Counted from the stretch's first letter, positions 26,319 through 35,446 are shown. The stretch is 64,000 nucleotides of DNA from Candidatus Defluviibacillus avedoerensis (GCA_016703665.1 JADJBS010000020.1:744001-808000), one strand, 5' to 3'. Made by a program: numbers and translations. Notes: generated from the sequence alone by a model not told the origin.

Positions 26319-26760
26319 CTATAGGGTCTCGGGTTTATTCAAGGCACGCAGCGTACGCTTGACGATATAGCCTGTGGCAGCATCCAGATCGGCCACCAGG
26401 TCATCACGCACCGCCATCCAGGCAATTTCACGTGCACCAAAATGCGGATCGGTCGCAAAACGGCTCAGCGTGAGGCAGGGCAGCCGTGAGGTCATACCGC
26501 GCACGGGCAATGTGCAGATGACGCTTCATGGGCTTGAAGGCACCGAGCATCGCGAAGGTGACTTGCAAGCGCTCGGACTGTGGGCCAAGTCCAATTTGCC
26601 GAGCTACATTGACCGTCAACTCTGTGAGATCAACCGCCAGGAACTCGTTGAGACTGAGGGTGGGGATTTGCCCTGCGTTCAGGGCAGCCAAGACTTCACC
26701 GGGAATCAACGCTATTTTGGCTGCACCTTTGCGCACGACCAAATGATCAAAGGCGCTCAT
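26319..26760 (-). pseudogene. Uncharacterised protein, frameshifted as read, coupled to SCO1
   Basis: Two overlapping frames on the minus strand look like one gene of about 147 residues. The first (from 26760) starts MSAFDHLVVRKGAAKIALIPGEVL and the second (ending at 26319) ends FGAREIAWMAVRDDLVADL...ALNKPETL. The frame changes between about 26440 and 26510. The start codon overlaps the SCO1 stop as ATGA, so it is part of the same operon. I recognise no domain and cannot say whether the shift is real or an error. Confidence 0.5.
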
Positions 26761-27377
26761 CCCCCGGATTTAAGCAGCAATGCGATATCACTGGCCAAAG
26801 CCGCTGCGCCGCTGCCGTAGCGGGTGAACAAGCGCACACGCCCCTGGGGGTCGTACACGTAGCTGCCTGCCGAGTGGTCCATGGTGTAACTGGTTGGCGT
26901 TTTACCTTCAACTTTTTTGTAATAAATCTTGAAGTGCTTGGCAATGGGTTCGAGCTTGGCTGATTCTGCGCGCAAGGCGAGGAAGGTCGGATCAAAATTA
27001 CCCATGTAAGCCTTCAGCATTTCAGCTGTATCACGCTCAGGATCAACAGTAACGAACAGACCTTGAAGTTTGTCGCCATCGCTTCCCAGTAGTTTTTTGA
27101 CCTCAGCCAACTCGGTCATGCTCGTTGGACACACATCAGGGCATTGGGTGTAGCCAAAAAAGATAACGACGATCTTGCCTTTGAAATCCGCCATCGTGCG
27201 AGTCTGACCATTGTGGTCAGTCAGCACAAAGTCTTTGGCAAAGTCGGCACCAGTCACATCGATTGCTTTGAATTGCGGCTTACTCTCCGAGCAGGCTGAA
27301 ACACCACCCAAAACACTAGCTACGGCATTAGCCATAACAAAGTTAGCTATATTTTTTGAAGCAATTCGTCGATTCAT
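26757..27377 (-). CDS. SCO1/SenC family copper chaperone for cytochrome oxidase
   Basis: The 206-residue protein has a hydrophobic N-terminus with a possible lipobox (GVSAC). Its thioredoxin-like domain has the copper motif CPDVCP near residue 80, and the third ligand histidine lies in TMDHSAGS near 170. Sco proteins deliver copper to, or reduce, the CuA site of subunit II in the periplasm. It is last but one in the cytochrome oxidase operon, four bases after ctaB. Confidence 0.95.
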   Translation of the reverse strand: MNRRIASKNIANFVMANAVASVLGGVSACSESKPQFKAIDVTGADFAKDFVLTDHNGQTRTMADFKGKIVVIFFGYTQCPDVCPTSMTELAEVKKLLGSDGDKLQGLFVTVDPERDTAEMLKAYMGNFDPTFLALRAESAKLEPIAKHFKIYYKKVEGKTPTSYTMDHSAGSYVYDPQGRVRLFTRYGSGAAALASDIALLLKSGG

Positions 27378-27381
27378 GGCA

Positions 27382-28260
27382 TCACACTATGTAGTGGTCC
27401 AGTAGCAAGGCAGCAAACAACAGACTCAAGTGAATCAGAGAGAACCGGAAGGCTTTGCGGGCCAACGCATCAGAATAGTCGCGCCACAGCCAGTATCCAT
27501 ACAGGCAAAATCCAAAACTCAATCCAAGAGCTGCCAACAGGTAAATCCAGCCACTCATGCCATAGATATACGGCATCATGCACGCTGCAGCCAACAACAA
27601 GGTGTACAAGAAGACCTGCAAGCGGGTGAACTCATTGCCGTGGGTAACTGGCAGCATGGGCAAGCCAGCCTTACGGTAGTCTTCCACCCGGTACAAGGCC
27701 AATGCCCAGAAATGCGGTGGCGTCCACACGAAAATAATCAGAAAAAGGATCAGCGCCTCCGGACTGACTTCGCCCATCATCGCAGCCCAGCCCAGTACAG
27801 GCGGCATGGCGCCAGACGCACCACCAATCACGATGTTTTGCGGTGTCATGGGCTTCAGCACGACGGTATAAATCACCGCATAGCCAACAAAGGTAGCCAG
27901 GGTGAGCCACATGGTCAGTGGATTGACCCATACGTAGAGCACAGCGCAACCTAACGAGCAAAGGACTGTCGAGAAACTCAGGGTTTGCGTATCGCTCAAC
28001 TCACCTTTCGCTGTGGGTCGCCACGCCGTACGTTTCATCCGGGAATCGATGCCTTTTTCAACCAGGCAATTAAAAGCAGCAGCAGCCCCTGCCACCAACC
28101 AGATTCCCAGACAAGCCAGGGCAGCCAAACGCACGTCCGCCCAAGACGGACGGCCTGGCACTGCCAACACCATGCCTATCAAGGCGCAGAAAACAATCAG
28201 CTGAATGACACGCGGCTTGGCCAGCACGTAATATTGCCGGAACACTTGAAGGATTGTCAT
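27382..28260 (-). CDS. ctaB: Protoheme IX farnesyltransferase (heme O synthase)
   Basis: The 292-residue membrane protein has the UbiA-family motifs of heme O synthase: NCLVEKGIDSRMKRT (near residue 68) and, further on, WTPPHFWALALYR with YRKAGLPMLP. It transfers a farnesyl group to heme B, the step before heme A formation. The ATG at 28260 overlaps the stop of ctaA as ATGA; an upstream reading would lie inside that gene. About eight to nine transmembrane helices are visible. Confidence 0.96.
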   Translation of the reverse strand: MTILQVFRQYYVLAKPRVIQLIVFCALIGMVLAVPGRPSWADVRLAALACLGIWLVAGAAAAFNCLVEKGIDSRMKRTAWRPTAKGELSDTQTLSFSTVLCSLGCAVLYVWVNPLTMWLTLATFVGYAVIYTVVLKPMTPQNIVIGGASGAMPPVLGWAAMMGEVSPEALILFLIIFVWTPPHFWALALYRVEDYRKAGLPMLPVTHGNEFTRLQVFLYTLLLAAACMMPYIYGMSGWIYLLAALGLSFGFCLYGYWLWRDYSDALARKAFRFSLIHLSLLFAALLLDHYIV

Positions 28261-29351
28261 GCCGCCTCCTTCTGAGCTATCAGCGATGTCAATACCATGA
28301 CCAACGCGCCAGCGCCACCGGTATGCAATAGGGCAGCGAGCATGGGCCAGCCGAGAATGACATTGCTGATTCCTGTCAGGAGTTGGGCCCCAGTCAAAAC
28401 AGCCAACCACGTTGCTGGCTTGTGCAAACCGCTTTGCCACAGACGACGCACCAGATTGACCAAAACAACCAGCACAACCAAAGCAAACAGGCGATGAACC
28501 ATGTGAATGGCTGTCAGAGCGGCAAATGGCAGCATGTCGCCGCCGACCGATTGCCCTAGCTCACGCCAAAGACTGAAGCCCGATATGAAATCCATGACTG
28601 GCCAGACTTGATCCTGGCACAAGGGAAAAGTGTCACAGGCCAGCACGGCATAGTTGGAGCTGACCCAAGCGCCAAGTGCTGCCTGCAGCATAACAACCGT
28701 CAAACCTGAAACAAGCCACATACGGGGCACAGGACTGATTCTCACGGGTTTTCCGTCCATCGCATCAGCTCGCACCTGAAGGGTAAGCAGTGCCAGCAAA
28801 CCCAGACCGCCCAACAGGTGCAATGTAACGATCAAAGGAAACAGTTTCATAGTGACGGTCAGCGCACCAAAAGCACCCTGCATGCAGACCCAAAACACGC
28901 TCAGCAAGGGCACCCAAGACGGTGCCACGGAGGGCGATGCACGCTTGCGCAGCCATGCGTGCATAAGCGCCAACAGCGTGATCAAGGCACCAACACCTGT
29001 TGCCATGTAGCGGTGCACCATCTCTATCCATGCTTTACCATGGGTGACTGGGCCAGTGGGCATGCCGCTTTGAGCTGAACTGATGTCGGCGTGGGCGGCC
29101 AGAGGGTTTGATTGGCCATAACATCCCGGCCAGTCCGGGCAACCCAGACCAGAGTCGGAGAGCCGCGTAAACGCACCGAACAGAACCAGATCAAAGGTCA
29201 GGAACAGCGTCAGCACAGCCAGTGCGCGGTAACGTCCAGCTGCAGTCGGCTGACGCTTGAGTACCCACCATGCGGGCATAAGTGCAAGAAACAGTCCTAG
29301 CAAGAGAATGTTTCCTGCGGGGGCCAAGTTGTAAGCAACGGGCATTGGCAT
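28257..29351 (-). CDS. ctaA: Heme A synthase (COX15/CtaA)
   Basis: The 364-residue, eight-helix membrane protein has GAFTRLSDSGLGCPDWPGCYG near residue 60 and EMVHRYMATGVG near 110. IHMVHRLFA follows near 275, which gives the paired histidine ligands. It oxidises heme O to heme A, so with ctaB the operon makes an aa3-type oxidase. Starts at 29351 or 29345 are possible, neither with a clear ribosome site. Confidence 0.95.
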   Translation of the reverse strand: MPMPVAYNLAPAGNILLLGLFLALMPAWWVLKRQPTAAGRYRALAVLTLFLTFDLVLFGAFTRLSDSGLGCPDWPGCYGQSNPLAAHADISSAQSGMPTGPVTHGKAWIEMVHRYMATGVGALITLLALMHAWLRKRASPSVAPSWVPLLSVFWVCMQGAFGALTVTMKLFPLIVTLHLLGGLGLLALLTLQVRADAMDGKPVRISPVPRMWLVSGLTVVMLQAALGAWVSSNYAVLACDTFPLCQDQVWPVMDFISGFSLWRELGQSVGGDMLPFAALTAIHMVHRLFALVVLVVLVNLVRRLWQSGLHKPATWLAVLTGAQLLTGISNVILGWPMLAALLHTGGAGALVMVLTSLIAQKEAA

Positions 29352-29363
29352 GGCGATGCGGGT

Positions 29364-30068
29364 TCAGCGCCCTGGACCGTCCCAAGCGACCGATGCACGC
29401 AGCAGGCGCTCGAGATCACGGCGAATTTTGGCTGCACCTGAGGAGTCAAATTTGGCAGGAAACCTCATCATCAGATTACCCAGAGGATCTACCAAAAACA
29501 AGTACTCAGTTGTTGGTGCTCCTGGCATCGAAGTCAGCCATGCGGTCAATTGCCCGCCATCGTCTTGCAAGACAACCAAATCACCCGACTGCTCACGCAA
29601 GGGCGCAGCAAGCGCCCCCCCGCCTTGAATCAGAAGGACTCGGTCTACACGCTCACGCTCTTTACCCAGGGTTTCCCGCAGTTGGCGCTGAAGGAATACA
29701 CGCTGGGCACACTCCTCTAGGCATGCACTATTGCCCACACTCACCAGCAACCACTGCCCTTTCAGAGATGTGAGGGGCAACGGTTTTCCGTCCTTTCCGA
29801 GCAAATTTGCATCCGGCATTGGCTGGATTGGGTGAATGAGCTCACCCCCCATCGCCTGTCCGCTGGGTTTAACGTAACGATAGGCCAGAAACGATACCAG
29901 CATTGGCAAAATACATAGCAGTATGACAACCAAGAGCTTGCCACGCCCTGATGGAGGCGCTGCATCTGTCTGTGGGTGACTGGGATCGGGCAATGAATAC
30001 ACCATCAAATCCAATGGATCCTGTGTTGGTGCAGAAACGCCTGACTGCGGTAAGGTGGGATGTGACAA
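29364..30068 (-). CDS. Membrane-anchored thioredoxin-like protein of the cytochrome oxidase operon
   Basis: The 234-residue protein has a cytoplasmic N-terminus, one transmembrane helix (LLVVILLCILPMLVSFLAYRYV, near residues 44-66) and a periplasmic domain. That domain reads PLTSLKGQWLLVSVGNSACLEECAQRVFLQRQLRETLGKE. The CLEEC segment has the same CxxxC spacing as the Sco copper site, although the Sco histidine is not obvious. It lies between SURF1 and ctaA, 12 bases before the latter. A role in copper or thiol handling for the oxidase is likely but unproven. Confidence 0.85.
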   Translation of the reverse strand: MSHPTLPQSGVSAPTQDPLDLMVYSLPDPSHPQTDAAPPSGRGKLLVVILLCILPMLVSFLAYRYVKPSGQAMGGELIHPIQPMPDANLLGKDGKPLPLTSLKGQWLLVSVGNSACLEECAQRVFLQRQLRETLGKERERVDRVLLIQGGGALAAPLREQSGDLVVLQDDGGQLTAWLTSMPGAPTTEYLFLVDPLGNLMMRFPAKFDSSGAAKIRRDLERLLRASVAWDGPGR

Positions 30069-30099
30069 TTTCTAGAGCTAGAACGGGGATGCGTGAAGT

Positions 30100-30840
30100 C
30101 TAGCCTTTTGTACGGCGGGAACTGACAATGCCATAGAAAACGAGAAGAGCCAATGCCATGCCAAACCACTGGACGGCATAGCCCTTGTGCATTTGCACTT
30201 TGTCCGGCGGCGCCGGCCATTCGCGAAGCAATGTCGCACCCGCCCCATCGCTAGGCGTCTGAGATTCAAGCTGGATGATGACGGCTTGCGTGACAAAACC
30301 GCTTTGATTTGTGTATCGCTTCATGTCCAGGCGCGACCACAGATTCGGGAACGCATCTGCGTGCTTGGGCATGAGAAAAAAGTCTTTTTGTGACGGCATT
30401 ACCGCGACACCCGACACCTCTACAGGTCCGTGAGGTACTGCCACTACGGGCAAGACCCGCCGCGACGCCCCCCAACCTGTCCAGCCACGGTTGACCAGCA
30501 CACGCGTCTGACTGTTTTCAATGCGAAGCGGGGTAATGACATGCACACCCGGCTGGCCTTTGTGCTGCCTGTTGTCTAGGTAGAACTGATCGCCCGCATC
30601 GTATTCACCTCTGACCTTGACCCGCGAGTCCAGCACGACAGCCGCGTCCACAGGGGTACGCCCCATCAGGGTGGCTTCTTGCAGCCCACGCACTTGGCGC
30701 TGAGCAAGATCGGCCTGCAAACGTTCGCCTTTATGTTGCTGCCACAGGCCCAGATAGACAAAGAGCGCCAGCAGAAATGCTGTCCCTAGGCTGGGAATCA
30801 GCGTGGGTTGAAATCGCAAGGAAGAGTTAATGGTGCTCAC
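30100..30840 (-). CDS. SURF1-family cytochrome oxidase assembly protein
   Basis: The 246-residue protein has two terminal transmembrane helices and the SURF1 blocks LGLWQQHKGERLQADL near residue 30, VLVNRGWTGWG near 130 and GYAVQWFGMALAL near the end. SURF1 helps insert heme A into subunit I. Its start faces the small plus-strand gene at 30903 across about 60 bases that probably hold two promoters. Confidence 0.94.
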   Translation of the reverse strand: MSTINSSLRFQPTLIPSLGTAFLLALFVYLGLWQQHKGERLQADLAQRQVRGLQEATLMGRTPVDAAVVLDSRVKVRGEYDAGDQFYLDNRQHKGQPGVHVITPLRIENSQTRVLVNRGWTGWGASRRVLPVVAVPHGPVEVSGVAVMPSQKDFFLMPKHADAFPNLWSRLDMKRYTNQSGFVTQAVIIQLESQTPSDGAGATLLREWPAPPDKVQMHKGYAVQWFGMALALLVFYGIVSSRRTKG

Positions 30841-30902
30841 GTGGGTAACGCAACGGCCTAGGTCAAGGATAATGCTGCAAACCGCCCCAAGCCAACATAC
30901 TC

Positions 30903-31109
30903 ATGACCACCAAGCTCATCATTCTCACCTTTCTGGCCCTGATTGTCGGCAGCCTGTTCAGCGCTTTGTATCTGTTGTTTAAGCGTGGGGAAGACACATC
31001 CAAAGTCGCAAGAGCCCTGACCGTGCGGATTTCGCTATCAATGCTTTTGTTTGTATTGCTGATCGCGGGCTTCTACTTTGGCATCATCCCCGCTCAAGGA
31101 AATCGCTAA
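30903..31109 (+). CDS. Twin-transmembrane-helix protein (DUF2909 family)
   Basis: This 68-residue protein consists of two hydrophobic helices (LIILTFLALIVGSLFSALYLLF and a second one ending GFYFGI) joined by a charged loop KRGEDTSKVARALTVR. The pattern matches DUF2909 proteins found among cytochrome oxidase genes of proteobacteria. It is the only plus-strand gene inside the oxidase block. Function unknown. Confidence 0.85.
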   Translation: MTTKLIILTFLALIVGSLFSALYLLFKRGEDTSKVARALTVRISLSMLLFVLLIAGFYFGIIPAQGNR

Positions 31110-31252
31110 GTAAGAATCAAGTCAGAACGGGTAAATTCTGAACAAGCCAGAGGCAGAGCAAAACCCTGTGAGACTGATTTTGTCAGACGTCTGGGCAGCT
31201 TTTTAGAGCTCAAAGCGGCTCTACGCGATGAGCCACCCGCAGCTGATGAGGG

Positions 31253-32116
31253 TTACAGCCAGTAAACAAACACAAACAGAATCAGCCAAACCACGTCCAC
31301 AAAGTGCCAGTACCACGCAACGGCCTCAAAAGCAAAGTGGTTTTCATGGCTGAAATGCCCTGTCATACCACGACCAAGCATGACCATCAGCATGATGGTA
31401 CCTAGCGTCACATGCATGCCATGAAACCCAGTCAAGATGAAAAAGGTCGCGCCATAAACCCCTGCTTCCAGCGTCAAGCCCAGCTCGTGGTAAGCGTGCA
31501 TGTATTCAACTACCTGAAAAGCCAGGAACGTAACGCCCAAGGCGATTGTCAAGAACAGACCGATATTCAGTTGTTTGCGGTTACCTTTGATCAGCCCCCA
31601 ATGTGCCCAGGTCAAGGTTGCGCCGGAAGTCAACAAAAGCAAGGTGTTGAAGGCGGGAATTCCCCAGGCACCCATAGGAGTGAACTTATCGCCCATGGGC
31701 CCACTGCTGGGCCAAACCCCATCGAATTTGCCAAAAGGTGAATACATCTCTTCAAACCCGGCCAGTTCTGGCAGGGAAATGCGGCGGATATAGTAAAGAA
31801 CGCCAAAGAATGCAGCGAAGAACATGACTTCAGAGAAAATGAACCAGACCATGCCAATACGGTAAGAACGGTCCTCCCAGAACGTATATTTACCCGCTAG
31901 GCTTTCGCGGATGACTTCACCAAACCAGCCAACGATTACATAAATGATTTGGGCGGCTCCCAGCAACATGCTCCAGTTACCCATGGCCACGCCATTGAGT
32001 TTGAAAATAAAGCCCATCGCCAGCATGAAAATGCCAGCAGACAGGATGGTCGAATAATGGCTGCCTGCCGGTACGTAGTAATGCCCTTTGGCTTCGGAAA
32101 CCTGGCTGTGGTTCAT
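31253..32116 (-). CDS. coxC: Cytochrome c oxidase subunit III
   Basis: The 287-residue protein has seven membrane helices and the family motifs FIFSEVMFFAAFF (near residue 100, with the conserved glutamate), TGFHGMHVTLG (near 230) and WYWHFVDVVWLILF at the C-terminus. Subunit III supports proton uptake and oxygen delivery in subunit I. The ATG at 32116 gives the usual MNHSQ start. A TTG at 32131 is less likely. Confidence 0.96.
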   Translation of the reverse strand: MNHSQVSEAKGHYYVPAGSHYSTILSAGIFMLAMGFIFKLNGVAMGNWSMLLGAAQIIYVIVGWFGEVIRESLAGKYTFWEDRSYRIGMVWFIFSEVMFFAAFFGVLYYIRRISLPELAGFEEMYSPFGKFDGVWPSSGPMGDKFTPMGAWGIPAFNTLLLLTSGATLTWAHWGLIKGNRKQLNIGLFLTIALGVTFLAFQVVEYMHAYHELGLTLEAGVYGATFFILTGFHGMHVTLGTIMLMVMLGRGMTGHFSHENHFAFEAVAWYWHFVDVVWLILFVFVYWL

Positions 32117-32163
32117 GGTTCTATCTTTCAACTAAGGGAGTCTGAATGAATCGGGTCAGCACT

Positions 32164-32718
32164 TCAAGTCGGCGTCCTGGGTGCTTCAAAAAAGGTGTAA
32201 GACAAGGTGACCGTGGAGTAATTGCTGTCAATCGCAGGGTTAACGACAAACACCACCGGCATGCTGCGAACCTCGCCAGGTGCAAATGTTTGTTGGGTGA
32301 AGCAAAAACATTCAATTTTGTTGAAGTACTGCGCGGCTACCGCAGGTGTCACCGCAGGAATGGCCTGGCCTACGAAGGTTTGCGACGATGTGTTGCGGAC
32401 GGTGTAGGACGTGTGCATCACTGCACCCGGATGAACCTGCATGGTGAACTGGTCTGGCTTGAACTCCAGACCAACGCCTGGCATGACGTGGCTCAAAAAC
32501 TCAACCTTGACCCATCGTGCTTCGTCCACCTGTGTATTGGTTGCAGGCGCCATGGCCGTGGCATTCGTTCGACCACTGACACCCAATGCACGGCAAATCA
32601 CGTCGTAAAGAGGTACCAATGCAAAACCAAATCCGACAAAAGCAATTGCCACCAAACCCAGTTTGATGGCTAGCTTGCGATTGTCTTTATCGCGAACAGT
32701 CAGTAGAGCGGTGGTCAC
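32164..32718 (-). CDS. ctaG: Cytochrome c oxidase assembly protein CtaG/Cox11
   Basis: The 184-residue protein has one N-terminal transmembrane helix and a periplasmic domain that ends in the Cox11 copper site KIECFCFTQQTFAPGE (near residue 130). It delivers copper to CuB in subunit I. A GTG at 32718 that overlaps the stop of the preceding small gene as GTGA is the likely start, by translational coupling. A GTG at 32736 would overlap more. Confidence 0.94.
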   Translation of the reverse strand: MTTALLTVRDKDNRKLAIKLGLVAIAFVGFGFALVPLYDVICRALGVSGRTNATAMAPATNTQVDEARWVKVEFLSHVMPGVGLEFKPDQFTMQVHPGAVMHTSYTVRNTSSQTFVGQAIPAVTPAVAAQYFNKIECFCFTQQTFAPGEVRSMPVVFVVNPAIDSNYSTVTLSYTFFEAPRTPT

Positions 32719-32888
32719 AGCGGGCGGTATTTCCACAAGGCAATGACAAACACCATCAGGACAAAACCCACCATGCCCCAGGCAAGACGGACATTGCCCG
32801 CACGGCGCTGCGCCCAGACATCTTCATCCCGCACCGACACTTGCGTGGCGGTCTGAGATGCCGACTCGGGTTGAGCTGCTTTATTCAT
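32715..32888 (-). CDS. Small single-helix membrane protein between coxA and ctaG
   Basis: The 57-residue protein has a charged N-terminal half and one transmembrane helix (LAWGMVGFVLMVFVIALWKY). Proteins of this type occur between coxA and ctaG in many Burkholderiales and are thought to be assembly factors. The ATG at 32888 is preferred to an earlier one at 32909, which nearly touches coxA. Function not demonstrated. Confidence 0.8.
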   Translation of the reverse strand: MNKAAQPESASQTATQVSVRDEDVWAQRRAGNVRLAWGMVGFVLMVFVIALWKYRPL

Positions 32889-32912
32889 GGCGTGCATGCA
32901 AGCGATCAAGCC

Positions 32913-34517
32913 TTACTTGATGATTGGCTGGGTTTCAAAGGTATGGTAAGGCGCCGGCGAGGGCACGGTCCACTCCAGTCCTTCGGCACCTTCCCAAGCC
33001 TTGGCTTCCGCCTTCTTACCGCCGCGCACGCAGGCCATGACGTTGTAGATGAAGATCAGGTGCGAAGCGCCCAGAATGAAGGCACCCACTGTCGACAACA
33101 TGTTCCACTCAGTGAACATCAAGGGATAGTCGGGGATGCGACGTGGCATACCAGCCAGTCCCACCATGAACTGGGGAATGAAAGTCAGGTTAAAACCGAT
33201 CATCACAACCCAGAAGTGCAGGCGCCCCATACGCTCATTCAGCATATGGCCTGTCCATTTCGGTAGCCAGTAATAGATGGCCGCCATTGCACCCATCACG
33301 GTCGTGGGATACAGCGCATAGTGGAAGTGCGCCACGAGGAAGTAGGCATTGTGATACTGAGGATCCGCCGCAGCGTCAGCAAGCACCAAACCCGTCAAAC
33401 CTCCCCAACCGAACAACACGATAAATCCGACGGCAAACAACATGGGGGTCTCAAACGAAAGCGAGCCACGCCAGATGGTTGCAATCCAACAGAAGAACAG
33501 TACCGCTAACGGTAACGAAATCAACATGGTGCTGTACATGAAATACAACTGACCACCCACAGACATACCACTGGTGAACATATGGTGAGCCCAGACCACC
33601 ATGGCCAGAACGCCAATAGCCCACATCGAGTAAACCTGCGCCTTGTAGCCATATGTCGGCTTGCGGGCAAATGCTTGCAGCACGTGAGGTACCATGCCGC
33701 AGATTGGCAGCAACAGCACATACACCTCAGGGTGGCCCATGAACCAGAAAATGTGTTGCCACAGGACGGGATCGCCACCACCGGATGCCGCGAAGAAATG
33801 GGTACCGAAATGGCGATCCATCAGCACCATGGTCACGCCACCAGCGAACACGGGCATGATCGTGATCAACAAAATCGCTGTTACCAAGAAACCGTGTGCA
33901 AACAAAGGCATTTTGAACAGCGTCATACCAGGCGCACGCATATTCAGAATCGTGACGATCACATTGATGGAGCCCAGAATGGATGAAACACCCAGCATGT
34001 GAACCGCAAAAATTGCAAAGTCCATGCCCCAACCGCTTTGAACGGACAAGGGGGCATACATGGTCCAGCCCGTGTCAACCGCACCAGGTCCAATGCCCAT
34101 CAGGCCCAAAAAGAATGGCAAAGTCAGCATCAAGGCAGCTGGAGGCAGAATCCAAAAGCCCCAGTTGTTCAGTCGAGGCAAGGCCATGTCAGGTGCGCCA
34201 ATGAGCAAAGGCAACATGTAATTTGCCAAACCGGTTGCTGCAGGCATGGCAAAGCCGAACACCATGATCAGACCATGTAGGGTGATCAACTGGTTAAACA
34301 ATTCTGGCTGGATCAACTGAAGGCCAGGCTGAAACAGCTCGGCACGCACAGCGAGAATCATCGACCCACCAATCAAGAGCATGACGATCGCAAAGATCAG
34401 GTACATAACCCCGATATCTTTGTGATTTGTGGTCTCGATCCAACGCAAAAACCCGCCAGGATAGTGCGCGTGATGCTCGTCCCCGTGAGGGATGTCATGT
34501 GCCATTTCATGTGCCAT
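32913..34517 (-). CDS. coxA: Cytochrome c oxidase subunit I, aa3 type, lacking the K-channel lysine
   Basis: The 534-residue protein keeps every redox ligand: H81 and H399 for heme a, H262, H311 and H312 for CuB, H397 for heme a3 and Y266 for the His-Tyr link in HPEVY. D110 (GAPDMALPR) and E264 of the D-channel are also present. The K-channel is not: canonical PTGxK reads PLAVL at 336-340, putting leucine for both threonine and lysine. P277 replaces the usual serine, and N390 replaces the Mg-site aspartate. The codons were checked on the DNA and there is no frameshift. The ATG at 34517 has AAGGAG upstream. The gene ends in the usual betaproteobacterial SPAPYHTFET tail. Confidence 0.95.
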   Translation of the reverse strand: MAHEMAHDIPHGDEHHAHYPGGFLRWIETTNHKDIGVMYLIFAIVMLLIGGSMILAVRAELFQPGLQLIQPELFNQLITLHGLIMVFGFAMPAATGLANYMLPLLIGAPDMALPRLNNWGFWILPPAALMLTLPFFLGLMGIGPGAVDTGWTMYAPLSVQSGWGMDFAIFAVHMLGVSSILGSINVIVTILNMRAPGMTLFKMPLFAHGFLVTAILLITIMPVFAGGVTMVLMDRHFGTHFFAASGGGDPVLWQHIFWFMGHPEVYVLLLPICGMVPHVLQAFARKPTYGYKAQVYSMWAIGVLAMVVWAHHMFTSGMSVGGQLYFMYSTMLISLPLAVLFFCWIATIWRGSLSFETPMLFAVGFIVLFGWGGLTGLVLADAAADPQYHNAYFLVAHFHYALYPTTVMGAMAAIYYWLPKWTGHMLNERMGRLHFWVVMIGFNLTFIPQFMVGLAGMPRRIPDYPLMFTEWNMLSTVGAFILGASHLIFIYNVMACVRGGKKAEAKAWEGAEGLEWTVPSPAPYHTFETQPIIK

Positions 34518-34555
34518 TGGCAACTCCTTGAATACTGCGGATAGGTTGGATTCGG

Positions 34556-35446
34556 TTATTTCGCGGCGGCAACTTTGACTGGCTTGGCCAGTTCAACAGC
34601 TGAAGTCTTGACAGGCTCGGCCGCGACAGGTGCCGCGCTGGCGGCGGGGGACACAGCAGGCTTGTTCTTGGCGACCCAGGCAGCAAATTCTTCTTTAGGG
34701 ACCACATTCACGACAACGGGCATGAAGCCGTGCTCTTTGCCACACAACTCTGAACACTGACCACGGTAAGTGCCAGGCGTGTCTATGTTGGCCCAGAACT
34801 CACGCAGAAAACCCGGCACAGCGTCACGCTTCACGCCAAACGCAGGCACCCACCAACTGTGAATCACATCGTTCGATGTCGTGATGAAGCGAACTTTGAC
34901 GCCAGCGGGTAACACCAAGGGGTTGTCCACCTCTAACAAATAGTGCTCGCCCTTGGGTTCCTGATTATTGATCTGAGCACGCGGAGTCGTCATCTGGCTC
35001 GTGAACTTGATGCCTTCTGAGGGGTATTCATACTGCCACATCCACTGGCTGCCAGTCACCTTGACAACCAGCTCAGCCGCTGTTTTGCTGTCTTCGTACA
35101 TTTTCACGGCATGGTAGGCGGGTATGCCAAACACACCATAGTCAAGAATCAAAAGTGCGGCAAACGGTGCCAGTGTCCACATCCACTGCTTTGTGGATTT
35201 TGGAGCCACAAAGTCTGCAGCCTTGTGGCCCGTGGACTTACGGTGCTTCCAGAATGAGTAGAGCATCAGCGCCAACACGCCGAAAAACAGCGTCAGCGCA
35301 ATTGCCATGAACAGGTTGTGCACATGCAGAGTTTCATGTGCAATGGGCGTTACCGGCGTCGGAAAGTTGTATTTGTAGTCTGCCAACGCAGCCGCACTAC
35401 CCATGGCGGCCATTGCACCCAGACCCGCTCTGAACAAACCTCTCAT
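34556..35446 (-). CDS. coxB: Cytochrome c oxidase subunit II
   Basis: The 296-residue protein has a signal-like N-terminus, two transmembrane helices (about residues 44-66 and 90-112) and the CuA domain with H196, C231, E233, C235, H239 and M242. The second helix reads KQWMWTLAPFAALL, not the common VEVxWTxxP, so the usual glutamate is missing at its start. The tail is rich in Ala, Pro and Val and carries no cytochrome c domain. It receives electrons from cytochrome c. It lies 38 bases upstream of coxA, and AGGAAG precedes its ATG. Confidence 0.95.
   Translation of the reverse strand: MRGLFRAGLGAMAAMGSAAALADYKYNFPTPVTPIAHETLHVHNLFMAIALTLFFGVLALMLYSFWKHRKSTGHKAADFVAPKSTKQWMWTLAPFAALLILDYGVFGIPAYHAVKMYEDSKTAAELVVKVTGSQWMWQYEYPSEGIKFTSQMTTPRAQINNQEPKGEHYLLEVDNPLVLPAGVKVRFITTSNDVIHSWWVPAFGVKRDAVPGFLREFWANIDTPGTYRGQCSELCGKEHGFMPVVVNVVPKEEFAAWVAKNKPAVSPAASAAPVAAEPVKTSAVELAKPVKVAAAK

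Noticed and set aside
31213..31236. Possible terminator GGCTC...GAGCC between the DUF2909 gene and coxC
   Set aside because: The stem is only 5 bp, the loop is long and there is no adjacent T-run.
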